A stretch of 13,022 nucleotides of DNA, taken from positions 1 through 13,022 of the forward strand of contig JACQYP010000065.1 in NCBI GenBank assembly GCA_016208205.1. Direction: 5' to 3'. Shown piece after piece: positions 1-6,542 of this stretch. Source of the DNA: Candidatus Desantisiibacteriota bacterium (GTDB lineage Bacteria; UBA9089; CG2-30-40-21). How positions within the stretch are numbered: position 1 is the first letter of the stretch; each line of letters opens with the position of its first letter. The notes under the pieces were generated by a model. The model made no database searches and was not told where the DNA came from. It was given only the letters and a program-made list of their open reading frames with translations. The translations under genes were made by a program, and so were the position numbers.

Positions 1-1
1 A

Positions 2-838
2 GTAATTGAGGTTCCGAGCGTTAAATCTGATATTGCCTGTCAGGATATAGGTTACATCAGAATTACTAATTTTACTCAAAAGACACCCAAAGAGTTTGAG
101 GATGCCCTGGTAAAATTGGAAAAAAAGGGGATGCAAAATCTTATTATAGATTTAAGGAATGATCCCGGCGGTTTATTGGAATCAGCTATAGATGTTGCAA
201 ACAATCTCCTGTCAGAGAATGCCTTGATTGTTTCTATTGCCGGCAGGCAGCAAGAGATGAACAAGGAGTTTCGGGTTACAGGGAATGGATTGTATAGGAA
301 TAATCCGATTATTGTTCTGTTAAATGAGGGAAGTGCCAGTGCCTCAGAGATAGTGGCTGGAGCTATTAAGGATAATAAACGGGGTCTGACCCTTGGCGTA
401 AAGAGCTATGGTAAGGGCTCTGTACAGACGGTGCTCCCATTATCCGACGGTTCCGGGATTGCCCTGACTACAGCCAAGTATTTCACCCCTTCGGGCGTAT
501 GTATTCATGGGAAAGGGATTGTCCCTGATGTGATTGTTGAAATGCCGGAGATTACATCTAAGGATCAGGAGATGTGGCTGAAGTTAGACGATAGCACATC
601 CTTAAAAGAGTTTGCAAAAGAACATTCAACCTACACAGATGAAGATATTAAAAACTTACAAAAATCTCTGGCTAAAAATGGGATTGAATTAAGTGAGATT
701 ATTCTTAGAAGGGCAGTAAATATTGAAATAGGCAGGCTTAATGTAGGCAAGGAAATAGTTTGTGACCTGAAATGTGACTCACAATTGCAGCGGGCAGTTG
801 ATATCCTTGTTGCAACCAAGCTATTGCAGCATAAGTAA
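2..838 (+). CDS. ctpA: C-terminal processing peptidase, S41 family (CtpA/Prc type), 5' end outside window
   Basis: Serine protease of the tail-specific / carboxy-terminal processing family, expected in the periplasm, where it trims or degrades exported proteins. The frame is open from base 2, so the gene starts outside the window; the signal peptide and most of the PDZ domain are missing. What remains is the S41 catalytic core: the IDLRNDPGG strand-loop, the GSASASEI motif with the catalytic serine in the middle Ser codon (338-340), and GKGSVQT with the general-base lysine at 413-415. The serine-lysine distance is 25 residues, as in E. coli Tsp. PSGVCIHGKGIVPDV closes the core, and a roughly 75-residue tail follows to a TAA stop. 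It lies upstream of pilM on the same strand, separated by a 192-nt spacer with repeats and a new promoter, so co-transcription with the pil genes is not required. Family assignment is secure; the substrate cannot be told. Confidence 0.93.
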   Translation, partial: VIEVPSVKSDIACQDIGYIRITNFTQKTPKEFEDALVKLEKKGMQNLIIDLRNDPGGLLESAIDVANNLLSENALIVSIAGRQQEMNKEFRVTGNGLYRNNPIIVLLNEGSASASEIVAGAIKDNKRGLTLGVKSYGKGSVQTVLPLSDGSGIALTTAKYFTPSGVCIHGKGIVPDVIVEMPEITSKDQEMWLKLDDSTSLKEFAKEHSTYTDEDIKNLQKSLAKNGIELSEIILRRAVNIEIGRLNVGKEIVCDLKCDSQLQRAVDILVATKLLQHK

Positions 839-870
839 ATAAAAGTTGATGACTTGCTCTCTTAGCCTCT

Positions 871-902
871 GAACCTTTGAACCATGTGAACCTGAGTAGT
901 TA
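871..902. repeat. GAACC word array plus shared 12-mer
   Basis: Three GAACC words (871-875, 879-883, 888-892) follow each other at 8-9 nt intervals. They run into the 12-mer CCTGAGTAGTTA (891-902), which recurs exactly at 7471-7482 in front of the second prepilin gene. It is non-coding and belongs to the same class of intergenic word repeats seen throughout the window. Confidence 0.5.
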
Positions 903-907
903 CTATT

Positions 908-937
908 AAATCTGTGGAATCTGCGTAATCTGTGGAT
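908..937. repeat. Three-unit AATCTGTGG tandem repeat, copy 1
   Basis: Near-tandem units aaatctgtgg / aatctgcgt / aatctgtgga. The same three-unit array occurs at 8421-8450. It lies in the ctpA-pilM spacer just upstream of the pilM promoter. Confidence 0.6.
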
Positions 938-959
938 AAAAATCTATTGCAATTTATGC

Positions 960-988
960 TTGACAAATGTTAATATCTATGGTAATAT
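960..988 (+). promoter_or_regulatory. Sigma70-like promoter for the pil cluster
   Basis: TTGACA (960-965) is followed after exactly 17 nt by TAATAT (983-988). The -35 box is perfect and the -10 box matches the consensus at 4 of 6 positions. It lies about 40 nt upstream of the pilM start, whose ribosome-binding site GGAGG is at 1020-1024. It is the best promoter found upstream of the pilus genes. Confidence 0.6.
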
Positions 989-1030
989 TTTTAGTAATAG
1001 AAGTTTGTCTGGTGTTATTGGAGGAATGGG

Positions 1031-2119
1031 ATGTTGTTTGGCGGCGGAAAAGGTTCTGTAGGCTTAGACATTAGTAGTGATGCTGTTAAGGTTGTCCGAT
1101 TAAAAAAAGTAGGCAACAATGTTGTTTTGACAGGAATCGGGTTAGAAAAGATTGCTCCAGAACCATTGGATGAGGATGCAGTTGGCGCAAAGCATGAACT
1201 GACAGTAAAGGCTATTAAAACAATGCTTTATAATAATGGCATTGATGCCAAAAAAATTCGCACATCTGTTTCAGGGAATTCTGTGGTAGTAAGATATGTT
1301 AAATTGCCGCATATGAGCGCGACAGAGTTACGGGATGTTATCAGATTTGAGGCTGAGGAACATATTCCCTTTGATATTGAACATGTGATTATTGATTTTC
1401 AAATAATAAAAGAGATGATTGAAAAAGATGAGAGGATGATACTTGTCCTACTGGTAGCTGCTAAGGAAGAGCTTATTTACGATCATATGGAGATATTGCA
1501 GCGATCCGGGTTAGAGACGCTTCATATTAATGTAGATACCTTTTCAGTAGAGGATGCTCTGGTAACAGGCGGAAAAGAAGAAGAGGTAGTGGCATTAGTA
1601 GATATCGGGGCAAGGATGACAAACATTAATGTAGTAGAAAATAAATGTTCCTGCTTTAATCGAGATATTTTGGTTGGCGGGAATGATTTTACTGAGACAA
1701 TAAAAAGGGAGCTGGGTGTAAACTTTTTAGAAGCAGAGCAGATAAAGGAGGCAGAAGGGGTAATTATTCAGAGTGAAGATTTATCGGCAGGGACATATTC
1801 TGAACGAATATCTCATATCTCTTATGCCATTGAGTCTGTAGGGGCAAGGCTTTTGGATGAATTAGAGCGGTCGTTTGCTTATTATTATACCCAATTGCCT
1901 GTATATCGTAAAAATATCGATAAGGTGTTTTTAAGCGGAGGAACGGCAAGATTAAAGAACTTAGATGAGTTTTTGGCAAGTGGTCTTGGTATTCCAGTAG
2001 TTGTTGCTGATCCTTTTGTCAATATAAAAATAGCTCCAAAGGTTAATGTAAATATTATCAAGAAATACAGTTCTGCATTTACTGTAGCCATAGGATTAGC
2101 TTTAAGGGGGCTGAAGTAA
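1031..2119 (+). CDS. pilM: Type IV pilus assembly protein PilM (actin-like ATPase)
   Basis: Cytoplasmic actin/FtsA-fold protein that binds ATP and docks on the N-terminal peptide of PilN, tying the pilus motor side to the inner-membrane alignment complex. It has 362 residues, normal for PilM. The phosphate-1 loop is at residues 10-16 (VGLDISS), the hallmark RFEAEEHIPFD around 105-115, phosphate-2 at 188-196 (ALVDIGARM), a second Gly-rich element (LVGGND) at 214-219, and the adenosine motif LSGGTARL at 301-308. The ATG at 1031 is chosen because GGAGG at 1020-1024 stands 6 nt before it; an ATG at 1026 is out of frame. The stop overlaps the pilN start by one base (TAATG), indicating translational coupling. 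It heads the pilMNOPQ cluster behind the promoter at 960-988. Identification is secure. Confidence 0.95.
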   Translation: MLFGGGKGSVGLDISSDAVKVVRLKKVGNNVVLTGIGLEKIAPEPLDEDAVGAKHELTVKAIKTMLYNNGIDAKKIRTSVSGNSVVVRYVKLPHMSATELRDVIRFEAEEHIPFDIEHVIIDFQIIKEMIEKDERMILVLLVAAKEELIYDHMEILQRSGLETLHINVDTFSVEDALVTGGKEEEVVALVDIGARMTNINVVENKCSCFNRDILVGGNDFTETIKRELGVNFLEAEQIKEAEGVIIQSEDLSAGTYSERISHISYAIESVGARLLDELERSFAYYYTQLPVYRKNIDKVFLSGGTARLKNLDEFLASGLGIPVVVADPFVNIKIAPKVNVNIIKKYSSAFTVAIGLALRGLK

Positions 2120-2658
2120 TGACTAATATAAACCTGATGCCTCCAGTTCTCTTAGCAAAAAAGAAGATACAATGGAGAAATATTTTAGTCATAATAGTAT
2201 TGTCTGCCTTTGTGATTATGATAGGGTTCCTCTGGAGTAACCAACTGCTTGAGGTTAAGAAAAAAGAAGAAAAATTAGAAGGCTTAAAGGCTGAAATAGC
2301 TAAATTACAGCCGTATCTAACAGAAATTAGAGCTATTGAGGTAGAGATTGAAGAGCTTAGAAAGAGGCTTGGTATTATCACTCAATTAGACAAAGATAGG
2401 TTTATCTGGGCAAAGCTCTTTGATCAGATGACTAATTGTCTGGTTCAAGGTGTCTGGCTTGAAAGTCTATCTAACCCCAGCGGTAAGGATCTGCAAATGA
2501 CTGGCAAGGCAATGGATAATTTTTCTATTGCAAACTATATGCTTAAGCTTATGGAATCAGGGGTGTTTACTAATGTTAATATTGCCAATATTAATAATAT
2601 TATGATTGGCAAGTATCCGGCGAGAAGTTTTCAACTTGGTTGTACGCATAATATTTAG
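2119..2658 (+). CDS. pilN: Type IV pilus assembly protein PilN
   Basis: Bitopic inner-membrane protein that pairs with PilO and carries the PilM-binding peptide at its cytoplasmic N-terminus. It has 179 residues. Residues 3-9 (NINLMPP) are the conserved PilM-binding motif; a basic stretch (14-20) precedes one transmembrane helix at about 22-40; residues 43-90 are Lys/Glu/Leu-rich and look like coiled coil; the rest is the periplasmic ferredoxin-like domain, including the typical VWLESLS strand. The start overlaps the pilM stop. A 142-nt gap with a large hairpin (2663-2729) separates it from pilO, which is unusual because these genes normally abut. Identification rests on the N-terminal motif, topology and gene order. 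Confidence 0.9.
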   Translation: MTNINLMPPVLLAKKKIQWRNILVIIVLSAFVIMIGFLWSNQLLEVKKKEEKLEGLKAEIAKLQPYLTEIRAIEVEIEELRKRLGIITQLDKDRFIWAKLFDQMTNCLVQGVWLESLSNPSGKDLQMTGKAMDNFSIANYMLKLMESGVFTNVNIANINNIMIGKYPARSFQLGCTHNI

Positions 2659-2662
2659 GAAA

Positions 2663-2729
2663 GGTTTACGGTTGTCGGTTTACGGTTCATTCTCTTAACT
2701 TCTGAACCGTAAACCGATAACTGTGAACC
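2663..2729. repeat. 27-bp inverted repeat in the pilN-pilO spacer
   Basis: The arms 2663-2689 and 2703-2729 pair over all 27 positions: 24 Watson-Crick pairs and three positions that become G-U pairs in + strand RNA. The loop is 13 nt (2690-2702). Each arm is itself made of the repeated word GGTTTACGGTT / GGTTCACAGTT. It starts five bases after the pilN stop codon. A related, less perfect pair of arms is found at 3356-3386 and 3572-3602. Confidence 0.8.
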
Positions 2730-2759
2730 GTGAACGGTTATAATATTAATACAAAGATT

Positions 2760-2785
2760 AAAAACGCCCTGTATGTGGTGTTTTT
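2760..2785 (+). terminator. Possible weak attenuator or terminator hairpin before pilO
   Basis: A 9-bp stem (2760-2768 with 2777-2785, one G-U pair) closes an 8-nt loop, and its 3' arm ends in five T. It lies just upstream of the pilO ribosome-binding site (GGAG at 2790-2793). The GC core is short, so termination would be inefficient. Confidence 0.3.
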
Positions 2786-2800
2786 ATCTGGAGAAAATGG

Positions 2801-3358
2801 ATGAAGCTTTCACAGGAAGAATTAAAAGCTGCAGGGTTAATTATTGTCTTTATAGGACTTACCATCTTTGCTTTTATAAATTATGGTTATAAACCACTTC
2901 AGATAAAATCCACAGAATTGGATAACGAGATAATGGCTAAAACTAATGAATTAAAACAAATTCAGGATGTTGTAGCCAACTTAGAGATAAGAAAGGCAGA
3001 GGTAAGAAAGCTCCGTGAAGAGCTTTCTTATGTGGAAACAAGGTTACCTAAAGAGGTAAATATGCCTGAATTGATAAAAACAATTACTACTCTTGCCCAG
3101 GAGAATCATGTTGATTTTTCTACCTTTGTTCCATCTGGTCCATTTAACAAAGATGTTTATGCAGAGATCCCGATTAGTCTATCAACCAGGGCTACCTATC
3201 ATAATTTTGGAAAATTTCTTGCAGCAATTGGAAATCTTGAGAGGATATTGACACCGTCAGGTGTGCAGATAAATTATTTGACACCAACCAAGGAAGATGT
3301 GTCAACCATATCTGCAAATATGGTTATTACTGCGTTTGTGTATAAAGCTAACCCGTAA
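2801..3358 (+). CDS. pilO: Type IV pilus assembly protein PilO
   Basis: Bitopic inner-membrane partner of PilN; the pair forms the periplasmic frame that PilP binds. It has 185 residues: a short cytoplasmic N-terminus, one transmembrane helix at about 11-28, a charged coiled-coil region at about 36-82, and a C-terminal ferredoxin-like PilO domain from about 85, with the usual LPKEVNMPELIKTI opening and a YHNFGKFLAAIGNL helix. The ATG at 2801 is preceded by GGAG (2790-2793) with a 7-nt spacer. The stop codon is the first three bases of the left arm of an inverted repeat (3356-3386), so the repeat abuts and slightly enters the coding sequence. Identification is secure from topology and gene order. 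Confidence 0.9.
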   Translation: MKLSQEELKAAGLIIVFIGLTIFAFINYGYKPLQIKSTELDNEIMAKTNELKQIQDVVANLEIRKAEVRKLREELSYVETRLPKEVNMPELIKTITTLAQENHVDFSTFVPSGPFNKDVYAEIPISLSTRATYHNFGKFLAAIGNLERILTPSGVQINYLTPTKEDVSTISANMVITAFVYKANP

Positions 3359-3444
3359 CCGTTCACGGTTGTCGGGTCACAGTTCACAGTTTTTTAGTAA
3401 ACTATGCAACAATTAATACAGAAGTATTATAGGCTGAAAGTGAA

Positions 3445-3530
3445 TAGACCGTAGACTATTAGGAAAATAAAGACAAGAGAGATTATTTTCCAAGCCTACA
3501 GTCTAACAGTCTATACCTAACAGCCTTCAG
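3445..3530. repeat. Inner inverted repeat, GTAGACTATTAGG family, copy A
   Basis: The left arm at 3445-3470 ends in GGAAAATAA (3462-3470), which pairs perfectly with TTATTTTCC (3483-3491). The right side (3495-3530) is built of tacagtcta / aacagtcta words that are near-complements of the left arm. The 13-mer GTAGACTATTAGG (3451-3463) recurs exactly at 7335-7347 in a similar element between the two prepilin genes. Confidence 0.6.
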
Positions 3531-3564
3531 ATAGTAGGGACAGAGCACTACCTTCTGTTTTTTT
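3528..3564 (+). terminator. Possible weak rho-independent terminator in the pilO-pilP gap
   Basis: CAGATAGTAG (3528-3537) and CTACCTTCTG (3548-3557) pair at 8 of 10 positions and are followed by seven T (3558-3564). The two internal mismatches make it weak. If real, it would reduce read-through into pilP and pilQ. Confidence 0.3.
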
Positions 3565-3661
3565 GTAGCAGTGAACCGATAACTGTAAACCGTAAACGGT
3601 TATCTTATTGCAAACTTGATTTATTTGGGTATATTTGAATGCTTTGTTAGGGTGAATAAAG

Positions 3662-4291
3662 ATGTGGCAATTAATAAGTAGAGTAATAATGGTCAATATG
3701 GTGGCAATGATTGTTTGCAGTGGGTGTACTCTGCAAAAGCCGAAAGAGGTAGCCGTGTTACCACCACAGATATTGCCTGAACCATTGAAAGAAAAACCGA
3801 TAATCCCACAATATATCTATCAGAATGCTAATAGTCGGGATCCCTTTGTGTCCCTGATCGTTGATAGTGGACAAATGGTTCAGGAACAAAAGGGTAAGAT
3901 ACCTACTGTAGATATCACTGAACTTGCTTTGATTGGTATTGTCTGGGATAAAAAGGATACCATAGCATTGGTTCGTGGTCCAGGTGGGAATACATTTATC
4001 TTAAGGTATGGTATACTCTTTTATGGAGATTATCCTATTACGGGTGTACGCGGAAAGGTTCTTAATCAAAAATGTATTTCCTTGTTCCAGATTGATAAAA
4101 TAGTTACTATAGGGCTTGATGCATCTGACACGAAGGTGGCAATAAGGGGTATGAACATTCCTGTAAAGCAAGAGCATTTATTATCAAAAGAAGATCTCTC
4201 AAAGCCAGAAAAGCAAGAAATAATGAAGGCATTTGCCTCTGGATTTGGAGAAGGTCTGGCAAAAGAGGCTGTGAAGCAACAGGGAAAATAG
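3662..4291 (+). CDS. pilP: PilP-like type IV pilus lipoprotein
   Basis: Probable PilP, the inner-membrane lipoprotein that joins the PilN-PilO frame to the PilQ secretin through its C-terminal beta domain. It has 209 residues. A hydrophobic leader (about 4-19) ends at SGC with Cys22 as the likely lipidated residue; the -3 position is Cys rather than the usual Leu, so the lipobox is slightly atypical. A Pro-rich linker (33-50) leads to the NSRDPF motif (57-62) typical of PilP, then a beta-rich segment (TELALIGIVWD, ALVRGPGGNTFILRYG) at about 85-165. The C-terminal 45 residues, charged and helical-looking, extend beyond the usual PilP domain. Position between pilO and pilQ supports the call. 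AGGGTG at 3649-3654 is only a modest ribosome-binding site. Confidence 0.85.
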   Translation: MWQLISRVIMVNMVAMIVCSGCTLQKPKEVAVLPPQILPEPLKEKPIIPQYIYQNANSRDPFVSLIVDSGQMVQEQKGKIPTVDITELALIGIVWDKKDTIALVRGPGGNTFILRYGILFYGDYPITGVRGKVLNQKCISLFQIDKIVTIGLDASDTKVAIRGMNIPVKQEHLLSKEDLSKPEKQEIMKAFASGFGEGLAKEAVKQQGK

Positions 4292-4367
4292 TGAAAGCAG
4301 CGCACAGAATACAGAATGTTCTGACTTCTGAACTTTAACTAAATTAAAAACAAGGAGTTATAATTCC

Positions 4368-4649
4368 TTGTCCTATATAATAATGAAGGGGTGGTTGAAA
4401 TTGAAAAGGCTATATCAGATTTTTATGGCAATATGCATCTATGCTGCATTGATATCTACAGCAGGAGCAGAGATTAATTTATTAGATGTCCATATTGAAA
4501 AGTTACAGGATAGAATCAATATAGTATTTGTTGGTGATGCAGCCATAACGGATTATGACTCGGTAACACTAACTGAGCCTCCGGCAATAGTTATCGATAT
4601 ACCAAAAACTATTTGTACCCCAAAAGAGATATCTGTCTCTTCGGAATAA
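4368..4649 (+). pseudogene. pilQ: PilQ secretin, N-terminal piece before the frame change
   Basis: This carries the signal peptide and the first half of the first AMIN domain of PilQ. The frame stops at TAA 4647-4649, in the middle of the domain, and the rest continues in the -1 frame. The start is uncertain. TTG 4368 has AAGGAG 10 nt upstream. ATG 4383 has no close site. TTG 4401 has GAAGGGG upstream and gives the most typical signal peptide, MKRLYQIF followed by a hydrophobic core and STAGA before EINLL. The body EINLLDVHIEKLQDRINIVF and the PPAIVIDIP strand match AMIN domains that open PilQ proteins. Reading TCG-GGA at 4641-4644 (one extra G) would restore SSGITRVQV and a protein of about 670 residues. 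Either a one-base deletion, a sequencing error or translational frameshifting is possible. Confidence 0.75.
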
Positions 4650-6415
4650 CCAGGGTTCAGGTAATCCAACAAAAAGGAAATCAGACAAGGATAATTATTG
4701 GACTGATAAAATCTATTCCCTATTCTGTTAACAAGATTCCTAATGGGCTTGAAGTAAGTATTACAAACCCATATTCTAATTATTCTATTTGCGGAATTGA
4801 CATCAAGGAAGAGGATGATCGAAGTATAGTAGCTATTTCTACTGATGGGGCACCTCAGTATAAATATTTTGAAATGCTGAACCCACCCAGGATTATTATT
4901 GATTTTCTCAATGCCACCTCGGATAAGGTGAAGGATCTGAGGGTTGATGGTAAGTATGTGACAGGCATTAGTGTTGGGCAAAAAAATATTGACCCAATAA
5001 ATGTAGCCAGAATAACGGTTGAAACAAAAGAATCGGTTCCATATTCAGTTTCAACTCAAGGGAAAATCGTACTTCTTACACTTAAGAAATATGAGGCTGA
5101 AAAACCTGAGGCTACTGTAGAGAAAAAGGACACAAAAAAAGATGCGGTTGAGTCAAAATCCTCCCAAACAACGGTAAAAAAAAGAACCTCTAAAACAGAA
5201 AAAGATAAGCAAAGATATGTTACCTCTAAAAAGCGGGTGGCATCACAACCAAAGGTAGCTGTTCCTAAAACTATAACAGAAAAACCTGTAACTACAGGAC
5301 AGACTATTTCTATGGACTTCAAAGATGCTGATTTGCTTGATGTCTTGCGATTGATTGCTCATAAGGTAGGTGTAAATATTGTTCCAGGTGCAACAGTAAA
5401 GGGAATAATAACCTTGCGATTAGATAATGTGCCGTGGGAAACAGCTATGGATATTATCTTAAAAACTCAAGGGTATACCTATTTCAAAGAAGGGAATATT
5501 ATTCGTGTTGATACCAAAGAAAATCTTGTTGGTGAGACCATGACAAGGGTTGTTACTCTTAACTATGCTATGGCTAATGAGGCTGTCTCTATTGTAGCCG
5601 GTGCACTAACCCCTGTTGGAAAGGCTTGTGCTGATGTACGAACTAATGCAATTATTATTACAGATACTGTTGGTAATTTTCCACGGATTGAGCAACTGAT
5701 AAAAGATATAGACACAGAGACCAAGCAGGTGATGATTGAGGCAAAGATTGTTGAGGTTTATCTGGATAAAACAAATCAATTGGGATTTATGTGGTCAATA
5801 AAGGATTTAGTAGAGGGTTTTCAAGCATCAAGTCTAATGACAGAAACTATGCCGGGTGGGGATAGGGGAGAGTTTATTTATAGAAAACTAACCAGTGGAT
5901 ATGATATTACTGGAATGATATCTGCTATGGTTTCTGAGGGTAAAGCGAATGTCTTGTCTTCTCCAAGGATTATGACCCTTCATGGAAAAGAGGCACATAT
6001 AATGGTTGGAGAAGAGATTCCCTATCAGCAGACAACAACATCTCAAGCAGGGATAGTTCAGTCCAATGTTGTCTTTCGTCAGGTTGGGGTGCAGCTTACA
6101 GTAACCCCATTTATTAATCCCAATAATTGTGTTACACTCACAGTAAGACCAGAGGTAAGCAGCTTTAAGGGATGGGCATCTCAAACACCTATTCTTTCTA
6201 ACAAGTCATCCCTGACCCAGTTATTGGTCAAGGATGGAGAGACTGTAATTATTGGTGGAATAATAGATGATCATGGCTCAAATAAGACAAGCAAGGTGCC
6301 GATTTTTGGTGATTTGCCCTTTATTGGTAGTCTTTTCAGGTTAGATATGAGTGAGAATCGAAAAACAGAATTGGTTATCTTTATTACCCCTCATATTCAG
6401 AAGAGTACCAAATAA
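4613..6415 (+). CDS. pilQ: Type IV pilus secretin PilQ, main part after the frame change
   Basis: Outer-membrane secretin through which the pilus passes. The frame has a TTG at 4613 without a ribosome-binding site, so it is better read as the continuation of the upstream piece, joining near 4643. In the 600-residue numbering: the end of AMIN 1 (to about 50); a second AMIN domain (about 58-158, with PPRIIIDFLNAT); a Lys/Thr-rich linker (160-228); the STN/N0 domain (231-300, MDFKDADLLDVLRLIA and VPWETAMDIIL); the N1 domain (310-372, with TNAIIITD); and the secretin core from about 373 (VMIEAKIVEV) to the end, with VLSSPRIMTLHG, VGEEIPY, VGVQLTVTPFI, the VKDGETVIIGG signature, and the closing VPIFGDLPFIGSLFR and ELVIFITPHI. 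Every region of a working secretin is present; only AMIN 1 is interrupted. Confidence 0.93.
   Translation: MYPKRDICLFGITRVQVIQQKGNQTRIIIGLIKSIPYSVNKIPNGLEVSITNPYSNYSICGIDIKEEDDRSIVAISTDGAPQYKYFEMLNPPRIIIDFLNATSDKVKDLRVDGKYVTGISVGQKNIDPINVARITVETKESVPYSVSTQGKIVLLTLKKYEAEKPEATVEKKDTKKDAVESKSSQTTVKKRTSKTEKDKQRYVTSKKRVASQPKVAVPKTITEKPVTTGQTISMDFKDADLLDVLRLIAHKVGVNIVPGATVKGIITLRLDNVPWETAMDIILKTQGYTYFKEGNIIRVDTKENLVGETMTRVVTLNYAMANEAVSIVAGALTPVGKACADVRTNAIIITDTVGNFPRIEQLIKDIDTETKQVMIEAKIVEVYLDKTNQLGFMWSIKDLVEGFQASSLMTETMPGGDRGEFIYRKLTSGYDITGMISAMVSEGKANVLSSPRIMTLHGKEAHIMVGEEIPYQQTTTSQAGIVQSNVVFRQVGVQLTVTPFINPNNCVTLTVRPEVSSFKGWASQTPILSNKSSLTQLLVKDGETVIIGGIIDDHGSNKTSKVPIFGDLPFIGSLFRLDMSENRKTELVIFITPHIQKSTK
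4619..4649 (+). other. Frame-change site in pilQ, with a C_CCA_AAA heptamer
   Basis: Frame 0 ends at TAA 4647-4649, and the -1 frame is open from 4577 onward. In frame 0, bases 4619-4625 read C CCA AAA, a sequence of the X XXY YYZ slippery type that would move ribosomes into the secretin frame. However, the protein similarity to AMIN domains (KEISVSS then GITRVQV) fits a change at 4643 better, where one G appears to be missing from a run of G. I see no convincing stimulatory stem-loop downstream. Confidence 0.5.
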
Positions 6416-6432
6416 TTGACAGACTATCATTC

Positions 6433-6454
6433 GGGCGAACATATAGGTTCGCCC
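6433..6454. repeat. GGGCGAAC hairpin repeat
   Basis: GGGCGAAC (6433-6440) and GTTCGCCC (6447-6454) form a perfect 8-bp stem with a 6-nt loop, followed by CTAC. From memory, closely similar hairpin sequences occur as dispersed intergenic repeats in many environmental bacterial genomes. It lies between pilQ and the first prepilin gene. Confidence 0.65.
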
Positions 6455-6490
6455 CTACCTCGCAAATTATAATCTGCATCTGATCAACCT

Positions 6491-6510
6491 GTCAGGCAAG
6501 AATGCTTGAC
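6491..6510. repeat. GTCAGGCA hairpin repeat
   Basis: GTCAGGCA (6491-6498) pairs with TGCTTGAC (6503-6510), eight pairs with one G-U, around an AGAA loop, followed by CTAC. It sits 36 nt downstream of the GGGCGAAC hairpin in the same spacer. It too resembles a dispersed intergenic repeat type. Confidence 0.6.
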
Positions 6511-6542
6511 CTACTACCTGCCATTGTCAAGGAGCATAAACT

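Larger units (their letters stand above)
3356..3602. repeat. Composite inverted-repeat element filling the pilO-pilP gap
   Basis: The 303-nt gap between pilO and pilP has no gene. Its outer arms 3356-3386 and 3572-3602 are 31 nt each and match in inverted orientation at 22 of 31 positions; the outermost 8 (TAACCGTT/AACGGTTA) are perfect. They are built of the same ACCGT/AACGGTT words as the 2663-2729 hairpin. A second inverted repeat with a different word set (3445-3530) is nested inside. Confidence 0.6.

Noticed and set aside
1764..2381. Minus-strand open frames opposite pilM and pilN
   Set aside because: They are shadows of well-identified genes, with no domains or ribosome-binding sites.
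4311..4340. Terminator after pilP from the acagaat / ttctg words
   Set aside because: The best stem is 5 bp (CAGAA/TTCTG) with a 2-nt loop and no T-run.
4613..4615. TTG as a real start for an independent secretin gene
   Set aside because: There is no ribosome-binding site, it would begin in mid AMIN domain and lack a signal peptide. The frame is better explained as a continuation of the upstream piece.
6416..6445. Promoter for the prepilin genes starting with TTGACA at 6416
   Set aside because: No acceptable -10 box at 16-18 nt (best matches have 3 of 6). The bases overlap the GGGCGAAC hairpin repeat.
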